In this document: piece after piece, positions 43,719 through 55,000 of the stretch
How positions within the stretch are numbered: the first letter of the stretch is position 1
How the letters are laid out: the number at the start of each line of letters is the position of its first letter
Assembly: GCA_021776095.1 (NCBI GenBank)
Contig: JAJFGO010000106.1
Span: forward strand, 1 to 64,000
Origin: Kiloniellaceae bacterium
Lineage (GTDB): Bacteria; Pseudomonadota; Alphaproteobacteria; Kiloniellales; J153
Length of the DNA: 64,000 nt
Direction of reading: 5' to 3'
The notes under the pieces: generated by a model
Database searches by the model: none
What the model saw: the letters and a program-made list of their open reading frames with translations, nothing else
What the model was told of the DNA's origin: nothing
Translations under genes and position numbers: made by a program

Positions 43719-44807
43719 CTAGTTGGTGTTGGTCTGCTCGCTCACAAGCCGCTCGACCAATTGCTGCGTGATCCGCCCGTCGCGACTTTGACCCGATTTC
43801 TTTTGATAAGCACTGATCGCGCGCTTGGTGCGCGTGCCGGGCTGACCGTCCACCGGACCGGCGCTATAGCCCAGGTTATTCAGAACCTGCTGGACATACA
43901 TGATCGTCGGCTGGTCGGTGAAAGCCAGTTCGTGTTGGGGCTGAAACCGCTCGACCCATGCTTCCGCGCGCTTGACCATTTCCGGCGCCATCTTAGCCTG
44001 CATGGCTTTACGGACCACCTCGGCCCGATCGTGCCCGGCGCGTGCGGCCAGCAACAACCAGCGGTAACCTTCCGTCCGGTCGATCGGCAAGCCCAGGCCG
44101 CGCGCGTGGACCAGGCCGTAGGCGTACTGTGCCTCGTGCAATCCCTGATGGGCCGCCTTGCCGTACCAGCGTGCTGCCCAGGGCAGGTTCTTGGGCACAC
44201 CCCGGCTGGACGAATAAGCCTCGCCGAGAGCGTGCTGGGCCCTGGCGTGGCCTTGTGCGGCGGCCTTGGCAAAATAGCCGGCCGCCTTGAACTCGTTCGC
44301 TTCGACGCTGTCGCCGTTCCAATAGGCTTGGCCCATGTGAAATTGAGCGTTCGGATCGCCATAGGATGCGGCCCGATCCATCCAGATCTCGCCTTTGGCC
44401 TTGTCCTGCTTGACACCACGGCCGACCAAGTAGGCAAGGCCGGTATGATAAGCTGCCCCAGGGTGCCGTTTTTTCGCCGCTTCGCGGAAATGCTTAAAAG
44501 CAGTTTTGTCGGCGCCCTTGGCGCGGGCCGTCAAACCCTTTTGATAGAGATTGTCATAGGGCACTTCGGAGGCCGTTTCAGCCGCCTTGCCAGAGGCTGT
44601 CGCCTTGGCCCCGGCCGCGGCCGGGGCCGTCTTCGCGCGAGCCGTTTCGGATGTTCTCGCGCCCTGGGTGTCGTCCTCGCCCAGAAAACTGACAAGTTCG
44701 CTGCGTGCGCTCTCGAAGGTCTCCGTTACCTGGGCACAACCGCCCAGGACCAGAAGCACAGCAATGGCGGAGCCCGAAATCGGGCGGATAAGGCCGGTTC
44801 TAACCAT
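43719..44807 (-). CDS. Sel1-repeat lipoprotein with peptidoglycan-binding domain (paralogue)
   Basis: 362 residues. The lipobox Cys24 is in VLLVLGGCAQ. An Ala/Thr/Lys-rich linker (residues 48-80) is followed by five Sel1 repeats (about 87-270, e.g. HPGAAYHTGLAYLVGRGV, DPNAQFHMGQAYWNGDSV, GHARAQHALGEAYSSSRGV). The C-terminal PG-binding domain is YVQQVLNNLGYSAGPVDGQPGTRTKRAISAYQ. The order of repeats and the shared C-terminus show duplication from a common ancestor of the gene at 42266-43291, now well diverged. Confidence 0.85.
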   Translation of the reverse strand: MVRTGLIRPISGSAIAVLLVLGGCAQVTETFESARSELVSFLGEDDTQGARTSETARAKTAPAAAGAKATASGKAAETASEVPYDNLYQKGLTARAKGADKTAFKHFREAAKKRHPGAAYHTGLAYLVGRGVKQDKAKGEIWMDRAASYGDPNAQFHMGQAYWNGDSVEANEFKAAGYFAKAAAQGHARAQHALGEAYSSSRGVPKNLPWAARWYGKAAHQGLHEAQYAYGLVHARGLGLPIDRTEGYRWLLLAARAGHDRAEVVRKAMQAKMAPEMVKRAEAWVERFQPQHELAFTDQPTIMYVQQVLNNLGYSAGPVDGQPGTRTKRAISAYQKKSGQSRDGRITQQLVERLVSEQTNTN

Positions 44808-45141
44808 CTTGTATTCCTCGGCTTGGACTCATGGCTTTCGAAGCGCTCCATAGGCTAACAGGCGGTCGCCAACAGGGTCTTAACGCCGCGCCCGGTATGG
44901 GCTCAAAAATCGCGAGCCAGGGGAGGTTCTTGAGCGGCCCCAAGGGGTTAAAAGTCATTGATTTGCAACAGAAAACTTGCCACAGATTGGACACAGCCCA
45001 GTGCCGGGGGCTGTCGTCGGCTGGCCGGAACCGTCTCGGGCTTGGCTTGCGCGGCGTCTGGGTTGGCGCGCATAATCGCGTGGAGGGTGATAATTTCCCC
45101 AGGGATTGTGGGGAAAAGGGCGGCTCGATGGAGGGGCGATC
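44808..45141. promoter_or_regulatory. divergent spacer of Sel1 and rhodanese genes
   Basis: 334 bases between divergent genes. It contains a hairpin (ACAGCCC 44993-44999, GGGCTGT 45008-45014) and the 12-mer AAACTTGCCACA at 44973-44984, which recurs at 48933-48944 upstream of the giant secreted protein. No gene is supported. Confidence 0.4.
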
Positions 45142-46080
45142 ATGGCTAGGGTTTTGCTCAGATACGGTGCGGCGTTTCTCGCCATGGTTGCGGTCGCCCT
45201 TGGCCCGGCGCTGGCAGCCGAGGTGTCACCGCTGGTCGATGCCGCCTGGGTGCGCGGCAAGGGGGCCAAAGCGGGGGTCGTGATTCTGGACGTCCGCAAT
45301 AAGCTTGGCGGCGGCTCGGAAGCGGTTTTTCGGCAGGGCCATATTCCGGGCGCGGTCTACAGCGATTACCTTTCGGCGGGTTGGCGCACCAAAGTCGACA
45401 ATGTCCCCGGGCAACTGCCGCCGGTTTCGAACCTCGAGGCCCTGATCGGCGGCCTGGGTATCGATAACGATAGCCACGTGGTGGTGGTCAGCGGCGGGAC
45501 CAGTGCCTTGGATATGGGCAGCGCGACCCGGGTCTACTGGACCTTCAAGGTCCTGGGGCACGACAAGGTTTCGATCCTGGACGGCGGCTACCGCGCTTAT
45601 GTGGCGGACCCCAAGAACCCGGTCGAGATGGGCCCGGTCTCACCCAAGGCGAAGCGTTTCACGGCGCACTTCCGGCCCGGTATGGTGGCGGATCGCGACG
45701 CGGTTCAGGCGGCGCAAAAGGCCGGGGTCGCCCTGATCGACATGCGACCGCCGGAGCAGTATCGCGGTGAGCAGAAGCACGGCATGGCCAAGCGAGCCGG
45801 CACCATTCCCGGCGCGGTCAACGTTCCGGAAAGCCAGATCACAACGGCCGACGGTAAATTCGTCGACGCCAAGCGGCTCGGCGAAATACTGGCTGCCGTC
45901 GGCGTTGAGCCGGACCAAGATGCCATCACTTTCTGCAACACGGGACACTGGGCCTCACTGGGCTGGTTCGCAAAAAGCGAGATACTCGACCGCAAGAACG
46001 TCAAGCTGTACGACGGCTCCATGGTCGATTGGGCAGCGCAGGGCGACCTGCCGATCGAGAACAAGGGCCGGGTGCAATAG
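45142..46080 (+). CDS. periplasmic rhodanese-type sulfurtransferase
   Basis: 312 residues with a signal peptide (1-22) and two tandem rhodanese domains (about 30-150 and 165-305). The first lacks a catalytic Cys (VVVVSGGTSALDMGS). The second has Cys265 in ITFCNTGHWAS, in place of the usual CRxGxR/T loop. It is probably a thiosulfate- or cyanide-linked sulfurtransferase. GAGGGG lies before the ATG. The next gene encodes a YeeE/TsuA-type transporter, which fits a sulfur-transfer pair. Confidence 0.88.
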   Translation: MARVLLRYGAAFLAMVAVALGPALAAEVSPLVDAAWVRGKGAKAGVVILDVRNKLGGGSEAVFRQGHIPGAVYSDYLSAGWRTKVDNVPGQLPPVSNLEALIGGLGIDNDSHVVVVSGGTSALDMGSATRVYWTFKVLGHDKVSILDGGYRAYVADPKNPVEMGPVSPKAKRFTAHFRPGMVADRDAVQAAQKAGVALIDMRPPEQYRGEQKHGMAKRAGTIPGAVNVPESQITTADGKFVDAKRLGEILAAVGVEPDQDAITFCNTGHWASLGWFAKSEILDRKNVKLYDGSMVDWAAQGDLPIENKGRVQ

Positions 46081-46207
46081 TCCGGCGCCCGCCCGCCAGC
46101 GAGATCATTCGCAGCCTTCCCGCACCTGCTACATTACCGAGGCCAATCATGACTGCCGCCGGTCGGAGGTTGAAAACCGCTGGGGCTCCCCCGAGGCCAA
46201 GCCCGGC

Positions 46208-47431
46208 ATGACCTCCGGCGTACCGCGTCCTGACTGGCGGGTGGTGGGACCGGCCTTGGTCTTGCTGATCGGCGGGGCGCTCTATCTTTCACGTGCTTTC
46301 GACGGCCGCCAAGCGGCGCTGCTTATGCTTGGCGGTGCCCTGGGGCTGGTGCTCTACCATGCCGCCTTCGGCTTCGCGTCGAGCTGGCGGGTTTTCCTCA
46401 CCGAGGGGCGCGGCGCGGGCTTGCGCGCTCAGATGCTGATGCTGGCGCTGGCCAGCGCGATATTCTTGCCGGCCCTGTCGCAAGGCACACTTTTCGGCCA
46501 GCCGGTCGGCGGCGCCTTGGCGCCGGTCGGCATCTCGGTCTTGTTGGGCGCCTTGTTGTTTGGCGTTGGCATGCAACTGGGCGGCGGTTGCGCCTCCGGC
46601 ACCCTCTATACGGTCGGCGGCGGTTCGACCAACATGGTGGTGACCCTGGTCTTCTTCGTGGCCGGATCCCTGCTTGGCTCGGCGCACCTGCCCTGGTGGC
46701 TGGACCAGCCGAGCTTTGGCACGGTCTCGCTGCTGCGCGAATTCGGTTTGGCCGGGGCGCTCGGCCTTCAATTCGGCGCCTTGGCGTTGATCGTGCTGGC
46801 GAGCGTGATGATCGAGCGCAAGCGCCATGGCCGGGCCGCCCTGGGTTTCACGCTGCCCGAGCCCGCCGGCGCGCGCCGGCCAAGTCTGGGACGCCGCCTG
46901 GTTTCCGGGCCCTGGCCCTTGTTGTGGGGCGCGGTCTTGCTAGCCGTGCTGAACGGGGCAACCCTGTATTTGGCCGGCCATCCTTGGAACGTATCTTTTG
47001 GTTACACCCTGTGGGGCGCCAAGGCCGCCGCCGCCCTCGGTGTCGATGTGGGGTCTTGGGAGTACTGGAGTTGGCGGTACCCCAAGCAGGCCCTTGAGGG
47101 CAGCCTGCTCGCGGAAACCACCTCCCTAATGAACTTCGGCATTCTGGCCGGGGCGTTTCTGGCGGCCGGATTAGCCGGGCGTTTCGCACCCCGGGCGCGG
47201 GTCGGCCTGCGGGTCGCCTCGGGGGCGGCGCTGGGCGGATTGCTCATGGGCTATGGCGCGCGCCTGGCCTTCGGTTGCAATATCGGTGCGCTGTTCAGCG
47301 GGATCGCCTCTGGCAGCGTGCATGGTTGGCTCTGGTTTGCCGCGGCCATGATCGGAACCTATATCGGCATTGCTTTTCGGCCGGCCTTTGCCCTGTCCGC
47401 CCAGCCCGGTCCGGCGCGGCGCGGCACGTAA
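46208..47431 (+). CDS. YeeE/YedE (TsuA-like) sulfur-compound transporter
   Basis: 407-residue membrane protein with about ten helices. The two half-sites GMQLGGGCASGTLYTVGGGST and YGARLAFGCNIGALFSGIASGS carry the conserved Cys and GGGC/GCN motifs of YeeE/TsuA proteins, which take up thiosulfate. It starts at the ATG at 46208, 127 bases after the rhodanese gene; further upstream in frame is a shadow of that gene. Import of thiosulfate with conversion by the rhodanese is inferred. Confidence 0.85.
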   Translation: MTSGVPRPDWRVVGPALVLLIGGALYLSRAFDGRQAALLMLGGALGLVLYHAAFGFASSWRVFLTEGRGAGLRAQMLMLALASAIFLPALSQGTLFGQPVGGALAPVGISVLLGALLFGVGMQLGGGCASGTLYTVGGGSTNMVVTLVFFVAGSLLGSAHLPWWLDQPSFGTVSLLREFGLAGALGLQFGALALIVLASVMIERKRHGRAALGFTLPEPAGARRPSLGRRLVSGPWPLLWGAVLLAVLNGATLYLAGHPWNVSFGYTLWGAKAAAALGVDVGSWEYWSWRYPKQALEGSLLAETTSLMNFGILAGAFLAAGLAGRFAPRARVGLRVASGAALGGLLMGYGARLAFGCNIGALFSGIASGSVHGWLWFAAAMIGTYIGIAFRPAFALSAQPGPARRGT

Positions 47432-47587
47432 AGGCGCGCGCGCCTATCGGCCTGGTCGCAGGCGTGACTTGCGCCGCGAAGAGGAATTGCGCTATATGCA
47501 TCTCAATTAACAAGGCTTTTAAGACCGTTCCGAGTGCGCTCAGTCGTCGCGGTCTAAAGCACAGGGCATTCAGGGAAGGACCGGGGT

Positions 47588-48517
47588 ATGAAGAAATTAT
47601 TGGTTCTGTTAGGGGTGGTTGCGGCCATGTCGTTCGCGGCGCCGCTCAAGGCCGACCTCATTTTCGATACCAGTTCCGGCCAGGGCCGCACCGCCGACGG
47701 CGTTGCTTTCATGAACGGGCTGTATGACGGCTATGTCGGCCTGCGCAATGAAAGGGTCAACGTCCTCGATGCGCCCGACGGCGAACATTTCAATCACAAG
47801 GCGCGGCGCGCGGCGCGGCGCTCCAGCGTTATGCCCGATCACGTTCAGGACCGTAGGCTGAGCGATCAGGACGTGCCCGTGTTCGAGGCGGCCTGGAAGC
47901 GGATTCACGATGCTTGGGATCGCGGTGGCCGCACCTTGGCGCCCGCCGCCGCGGCGCGGGCGCAAGTCAGCTACGATTGCTGGATCGAAGCGAGCGAGGG
48001 CGCCAATTCCAGCTATGGCCTAGGCTCTTGGGCGGCCCGCCGGAGCGGCGATGTTGACCGCTGCAAGGGGGCCTTCGAGACGGCCATGGCTGAGGTCGAG
48101 GCCGCCGCAAACCTGGCGCTGACCGCCGCCCAACGCGCGCCGGCACCAGTGCCAATGGCGGCCGCGCCGACCCCGCCAATGGCGGCGCCGAAGCCCTTCA
48201 TCGTGTTCTTCGGCTTCGACAGCATCGCGGTCACGGCCGCGGGCAATCGGGTAATCGAAGACGCCATCTCCTCGGCGGAGCGCCTGGGCATTGTCGATTT
48301 CACCATCACCGGTCACGCCGACCGGGCCGGCCCCGAGGCTTACAATCTGGCCCTGTCCTTGCAGCGCGCCAATGCGGTGCGCGACGCCCTGCTGGCGCGC
48401 GGCGTCAAGGCGAGTGGCATTAGCGTCGCCGGCCGGGGCGAGGCGGAAAATGCCGTAGCCACGGCGGACGGCGTTCGCGAGCCCGCCAACCGCCGGGTCG
48501 AGATCATTCTGCTGTAA
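47588..48517 (+). CDS. OmpA-domain outer-membrane/periplasmic protein
   Basis: 309 residues. Residues 1-22 form a signal peptide. The middle part is alpha-helical with an Ala/Pro-rich linker (about 185-205). The C-terminal OmpA-like domain (about 205-309) has the peptidoglycan-binding motif TITGHADRAGPEAYNLALSLQRANAVRDALLARG and ends with ANRRVEIIL. It is probably anchored to peptidoglycan. No beta-barrel is evident. A strong terminator follows at 48575-48624. Confidence 0.88.
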   Translation: MKKLLVLLGVVAAMSFAAPLKADLIFDTSSGQGRTADGVAFMNGLYDGYVGLRNERVNVLDAPDGEHFNHKARRAARRSSVMPDHVQDRRLSDQDVPVFEAAWKRIHDAWDRGGRTLAPAAAARAQVSYDCWIEASEGANSSYGLGSWAARRSGDVDRCKGAFETAMAEVEAAANLALTAAQRAPAPVPMAAAPTPPMAAPKPFIVFFGFDSIAVTAAGNRVIEDAISSAERLGIVDFTITGHADRAGPEAYNLALSLQRANAVRDALLARGVKASGISVAGRGEAENAVATADGVREPANRRVEIILL

Positions 48518-49028
48518 ATCGCGCGGCCCGGTGCCCCGGTGTGGGGCGCGGTTAGGATACCTCGAAATACATCGGGCCCCGCCGGACCGCTGCGCTCGCA
48601 GCGCCCCGGCGGGGCCTTTCGTTTGCCGGTTCGCTCTCCGGCGACGGTTGGTTTGCGCGGCTTATAGTAATAAACTTATATTTCTTTACAACATCGCAAT
48701 ATAAATCGGAAAATTAAGGATATACCGCGACATTTTTTCTATTATACATTTATATATGTTCGTTCTATTCATGGATTTAATTTGTCAATAGGTGCTATTT
48801 TACTTGTAAATCTTCAACTCAAGCCTAAACGTTAACCATTTTACTAATTTTCTTTACAAATTCGGCATAAACTCATACATAATTATATTGCTTTCGCGTG
48901 AACTATCGTTGAATTCCTAAGCCTGATTCCACAAACTTGCCACAAGTTTTAGAAACGATCGGCAACGTCGCCAACGCGCTGGGGTCTAAGGTACGCGCTG
49001 GCGGTCGCCATCACAGGGAGGGTTAGGT
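48518..49028. promoter_or_regulatory. AT-rich control region of giant secreted protein
   Basis: 511 bases. After the OmpA terminator (48575-48624) the DNA becomes strikingly AT-rich (about 48660-48960), unlike its surroundings, with no gene. It contains a CtrA-like half site TTAACCAT (48832-48839) and a 17-base palindrome AAACTTGCCACAAGTTT (48933-48949). GGGAGG precedes the giant gene. AT-rich stretches of this kind can be silenced by xenogeneic regulators; that is inference. Confidence 0.65.
48575..48624 (+). terminator. rho-independent terminator after OmpA gene
   Basis: An 11-bp stem GGCCCCGCCGG (48575-48585) and CCGGCGGGGCC (48606-48616), with an inner small hairpin in the loop, then TTTCGTTT. 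It lies 58 bases after the OmpA stop. Confidence 0.75.
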
Positions 49029-52000
49029 ATGACCGACGATCTCGGCCGGGGTTACGGCACGCGCGAGTCCAACGAGGAAATCACCGCCAGCGAAAACACG
49101 GGCAACGAAGCCTTGCTGGGCGCGCAGGATGCCGCCGAGCTGGTGGGCCAAGCGGCGATCTCCATCTCGCAGCCCGCGCCGGGCCAGAATGTGTCGATCC
49201 AGGCCGAGGCCGGCCAGCGTTATGTCATCGAGTTCGAACCGGATGCCGCCCAGGTCCGCGTTCAGGGCAACGACCTGATCCTGCTCTTCTCTAATGGCGC
49301 CACCGTCACCTTCGAAAACCTTGTCCAGGTGGCAAGTGAAGCCGATGCGCCGGTCTTCGAGATCGGCGGACAGCAATTGGCCAGCTCGGAGATCTTCGGT
49401 CCCATTATCACCTCGGCGCCGCCCACCCCCGGCACCGGCGAGACCCGCTACGACGACGATACCGGCGAGATCATCGACCTGCTCGACCCCCAAGGCGTCA
49501 TCCCGCCGACCGAACTGCAATTCGGCTTGATCGCTCTGGAGCCGACCGAGGTTCTGCTCGGCGTCGAGACCAATCCGCCGGTCGACTTCGATGTCGACGT
49601 GACGGCGGGCTTTGTCGACAGCCTAGCCGCGGCCGGTCTGACCTTCGCGCCCGGCGTTGGCTTCGGCTTCGGCGGCGGTGCTGTGGCGGCGGTCAGTGCA
49701 GTAGGTGGCTCCGGCACCGGCGGCGCCATCTTTGTCACCGGTCACGATTCCGAGGAGCATTCGAACGGCGAGTATATGAGCGCCGGTCTGGATTTCCTGG
49801 CCTTTGGCCACGAAGCGACAGGCGGAGAAATAGCGCAGCGCGGCAGCTTTACGGTTGCTTTTCTTAACCCCAATACCGACAACGGCGCCGTTTCCGCCAT
49901 GCAGGCGCAGGGGTGGAACGTCACCTTCTTCGATCTCGACAACGATTTTTCGCCAGCCTTCAATGGTAGCTTCGATCTAATCATGGTCGGAAGCGGCGAT
50001 GGGTCATCGGCCCACCGCGATGCACTGTTTAACGCCGAAAGCAATTTCGAAGCATTCATTAATGGCGGTGGCGGCCTCTACATCAACACTGACGAGGGCT
50101 TTGGCCAGACCTGGTACGATTTCGTGCCTAATTTTGGCACTGCCACAAACAACACTATTTCCGATAGCGGCGTTTTCACGACGACATCGGCCGGCCTCGC
50201 CATCGGCCTGACCGAAGCGATCGTCGATGCGGATATCACCCATAGCTTCTATACCGGCGTCAACACCGACCTCTTTACGGTATTTGAGGTCACGGACGAG
50301 AGCTTTGGCGAAGACGCCGGCATACCAGTCGCTTTCGGCACCCGGAATATTGGTATTTCCGACGGCGAGTTCGTGCGCGCGGACACCTCTACCGGTGGTC
50401 TCCTCTATGAGTTCCAAGTCGGCGAAGCGGAGATCGTCGCTGACAATATCCACGGCACCGATGTCGAGGATGGGGTCACGACCTCGTTCGTTATCACCAA
50501 CCTGCCGACCGGCCCCGACGGCGCTCCCGTTGGGTTCCTGTTGATCGACCGTGGCGATGACAATGTGATCGAAGAGATCGTCGGCCCCGGATTCAGCGGC
50601 GTGCCGATCAACGTCCAGACCGGAGATTCGGTTTGGTACTTCCTGCCGAAATCCGACTTCGCGGACCGGCCCGACGTCGTGACTTTCAACTATTTCACCA
50701 CCGATTCCGACGGTTTGACGAGCCTGAACGACGGCCCGGCCACGGTCACCATCAACCTGCCCGATCCGGTGCCGACGGTCAGCGCCACCGACTCGGCGGT
50801 TGACGAGGACGACATCCCGTTCACAGACTCCAATCAGCCGCCCGGGTCCGACATCCACAACCTTGGCGATCCGCCCTTCGATCCGGATGCGGGGCAGTCG
50901 CCGCCGGATGGCTTCCAGCCGACGATCGTTGACGGCACCATCACGGCCAATTTCAGCTTCGACGAGCCGGGCACCATCGGCTTCACCCAAGGCACGATCG
51001 ATGGGCTCAACGCCCTCGGCCTGACGTCCTCCACGAACGACTTGCCCCTAAGCTACGCGATCAGCAACGGCGGGCGCACCCTGACCGCCACGGCGGGGTC
51101 CGAGACGGTGTTCGAGGTCACCTTGAGCCCGGGTTCTTCGTCCGGGAACTTCGACTACGCCTTCGAGCTCATCGGCTCGATCAATCACCCGTTGACCGAC
51201 GATCCCGCCACGGGAGATGTCGAGACCAAGTTCGAGGACCCCTCGGTCCTGCCGATCCAGTTCCAGGTCACGGACCTCAATGGCGATAGCGCCACCGGCG
51301 TCTTCAACGTCAGCATCGTCGACGACGTGCCGACCATCGGTTTCGATGGCGCTGAAGGGCAGTACGGCGACGGCGTGTTGCCGGGCTCGGTCAAGCTCTG
51401 GGAAGCGGATATTCACCTCGACGGCGCCGAGGGCGTTGTTATACCCGCGACCGCCGTCCAGCATTTCACGGTCGTTTATGGCGCCGACGGACCGGAGTCG
51501 GATTCGTCCGTCGCCCCTGCCTTGGCGCTGAATTTCCTCGGCGCGCGCGCACCGGCCGAAGGGCCGGGGACGGAGACCGAGATTGTTTACGACACCGACG
51601 GGACCACGGCCGATCCGGCCCTGACCTCGGGCGGGGAGACGGTGACCGTGACCGGCGATGCCGGCGATCCGCGAACCATCTTGGGCTTCATCGACCGGGA
51701 TGGCAGCGGCACCTTTAACGACGGCGACGATCTGGTCTTCACTGGCCAAGTTCAGCTGTCCGGCGGCGATCCGCGCGACGGCCAGCTTGTGTTCGAGCTC
51801 CATCGTCAACTCGACCACCCGGATAACGACGATCCCTCGACGCCGGATATCAACGAGAGCGAGTTCACGTTGAGCGACGGCACGACTGTCCGTGGTCTCG
51901 ACAATATCCAGTTCGAGTTCTCCGTGACCGTGACCGACGACGACGGCGACAGCGACACCCTGAACTTCACGGTCGATGTCGACGACGACGGGCCCCAGGT

Positions 52001-55000
52001 CTTCCAGACTCAGGCAGCCATCGTCGACGAGGACGGCCTGGACGCACGCCCCGTGGGCACCGACCCGCAAATCAATGAGGGCATCCCCGGCGGGCCCGGC
52101 GATATCCCCGATCCGCAGCCCGGCGACGACGGTAACGAAGCGACCTTCGTCGGCAGTCTCAATGTCGACTTCGGCACCGACAAGCCCGGCGACATCGACT
52201 TCGCCGGACTCGATGGGGAGCCGGTCGTTGATGCGAGTGGCGTTCCCGTGCTCTCGCACGGTCTGCCCCTGACCTATAGCTGGGACGCGAGCACCCACAC
52301 CCTCTCCGCCGTCACGCCGGGCGGGCCCGGCGACGGCACCGACGGCAGCACCGGTTTGCCTGGGCCGTCGGGTAACAACCTGGTCACGGGTTTGGGCGGT
52401 CCGGCCGGGTTCGGCGAGAATACCTTCGCTCCCAACGACGACGGTTCGGTGGAGGTCGACATCACGTCGATCTTCGGCCCGGGCGGCATGAACTTCTTCG
52501 GGACCTCGTTCACCAGCATATTCATCAACAACAACGGCAACATAACTTTCGATTCTAGCCAAAGTACGTTCACGCCTTTCGCGATCACTGGAAGTACGGG
52601 AAATCCGATCATAGCGCCCTATTTCGCGGACGTGGATACGAGGGCGAGCGGCGAACCGATCGTATTCGATCCCGCTGGGAATTCGACCGGCACCGATCTG
52701 GTTTACTGGGATATGGATACGGTCAACGGCATTATGACGATCACCTGGGACGACGTCGGTTTCTTTAGTTCAGACACAAGCAAGACCAACGCGTTCCAGC
52801 TCCGCATATTCGACAATGGCGGCGGAGACTTCAGTTTCGAGTTCCGCTACGAGGACATCAACTGGACGACCGGCGACGCCAGCAGCGGCACCGACGGCCT
52901 GGGAGGGGTTATTTCCAGAGCCGGTTGGTCATCCGGCGACGGCGTCAACTTCTTCGAATTGCCGCAATCCGGCGATCAAGCCCAAATGCTTGCCTTGGAA
53001 GACATGGGCAGCAACGTCGGTGTGCCGGGCGTATGGCAGTTCGGCGTCGTTGAGGGCGGAGTCGTCGACGTTCCGACCGGCGCCGGGGAAACGATCTTCG
53101 AGCTCGAGATCACCGACGTCCAGAACGGCGACTACACCCTCACCTTGCTCAATCAGGTCGACCATCCGCTGACCGACGATCCGGCGACGACGGAGGTCGA
53201 GACAGCATTCGAGGACGACATACTCCTCGACCTGCCGTTCACGGTCACCGATTTCGACGGCGACACCGCCACGGGCATCTTGCCGGTGCAAATCAACGAC
53301 GACTCGCCCCTGGTCGGGCCAGAGCAAATGTCGATTGCGGTCGATGAGGACGGCTTGGAGCCTGACGGCATCGCGGGCGGTCCTGGCGACATCGTTGTTC
53401 CGGACACCGATCTCGACGGCAACGAGGCGACCAATTCGGGCGTCCTCGACTACGACTTCGGGGCCGACGGACCCGGCGACGTGGACTTCGCCGCTCTCGA
53501 CGGCATGCCCGTCATGGACGAGAACGACGATCCCGTGCTCTCGCGCGGCGAGCAGGTGGTTTATCGCTGGGATGGGGACACTCACACCTTGTTCGGCGAG
53601 GTACCCGCGGCTCCGGGCGGCGGCGGCCGGGAACTGGTGCAGGTCGAAACCGAGCCGAGGGCTGTCTTCGAGCTCCAGATCACCGACATCAACACCGGGG
53701 CCTACACCTTCGCGCTTCTCGATGTGCTCGACCATCCGCTGCCGCTCCAAGGCGGTCCGGCGGTCGAGGACGACATCGTCCTCAAGCTGCCGTTCACGGT
53801 CACCGATTTCGACGGCGATGCGGCGACCGGTAATCTGTTCGTTAACGTCAACGACGACTCGCCGGTCATCGACGGCGGTGAGGGCATGTCGGTCCAAGAG
53901 GCTGAAATCGTCGATACCGACGGCACAACCGTCACCTTCGCCTTCGGCGCCGATGGGCCGGACGCGGTCACCCCAGTGGCGCTTACCTTTGGCCCGCCGG
54001 CCATCGATGTGGCGGAGACGCCGGGAGAGCTTCCGGAAACGGCGATCGCCCTCACCTCCGACGGCCTGCCGGTCACGGTCGTAGCGGTCGACGCCACCAC
54101 CCTGCGTGGATTTGTTACCTTGCCGGGCGACAGCGACGTGGCCGAGAAAGACATATTCACCGCGACGGTCGACCCGGACACCGGTGAATTTGTCTTCACC
54201 CTGCTCGGTCCGATCGATCATCCGGACCTCAACCAGGCCGGCACCGACGATCAGGTTCGCCTGCTCTTCGACGTCACCGTGAAAGACGGCGACGGCGACA
54301 CCGCCACTCAGCGTGTGAGTGTCACCGTCGACGACGATCAGCCCGCGCTTGAGAACGTTACCCTCACCCACGACGAGACTCCGGGCATCGACAATCCGGA
54401 CGACGTCGATCCAGCTTCCAAATCCGATGGCCTGCAGGCTGCCTTGAATGGCCTGTTCGGCGAAGGGGGGGCGCCCACCGAGTTGGGCGTGGCCCAAAAG
54501 GGCTTCGACTTCGACTACGGCGCGGACGGGCCGGGGCGGCTCATCGGTCTGGATCCGATTACGGATGGAACCGACAGCGGCCTGTTGTACTCGGCCACGA
54601 ACGATCCGATCCTTCTGTTCAACGGCCCCGACGGTTCCGTTGTCGGGGTGGTCATTCCGGCGGGCTTCGTTCTCACCGGCCAAAGTCTCGATCTCTTGAT
54701 TTCCGAGTTCGAGCTTCCGGTCGCCTTCGTCGCCTTCATGGAGCCGACGGCGGAGGCGTCCGGTTTGCCGAACAATGCGTCCAGCGCCGATCTCTGGTTC
54801 GTGCAGTACCTGGCGGTGGAACACGACAACCCGGCCGATCACGACGAGGCCGGTCCGGAGGGCGGCGAATTTGCCAACGAGCTCTTCGCGCTCGACTTCT
54901 CGGTCGAGGACCGCGACGGCGATACGGTCACCCGGACCGCGACCATCACCATCGAGGACGATGGACCCAGGCTTAACGACGCAACCGTTATGGGCACGGT

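Noticed and set aside
47507-47522. CtrA-like box before the OmpA gene
   Set aside because: The spacing between the TTAA halves is 8 bases, not 7, so it is not a proper match.
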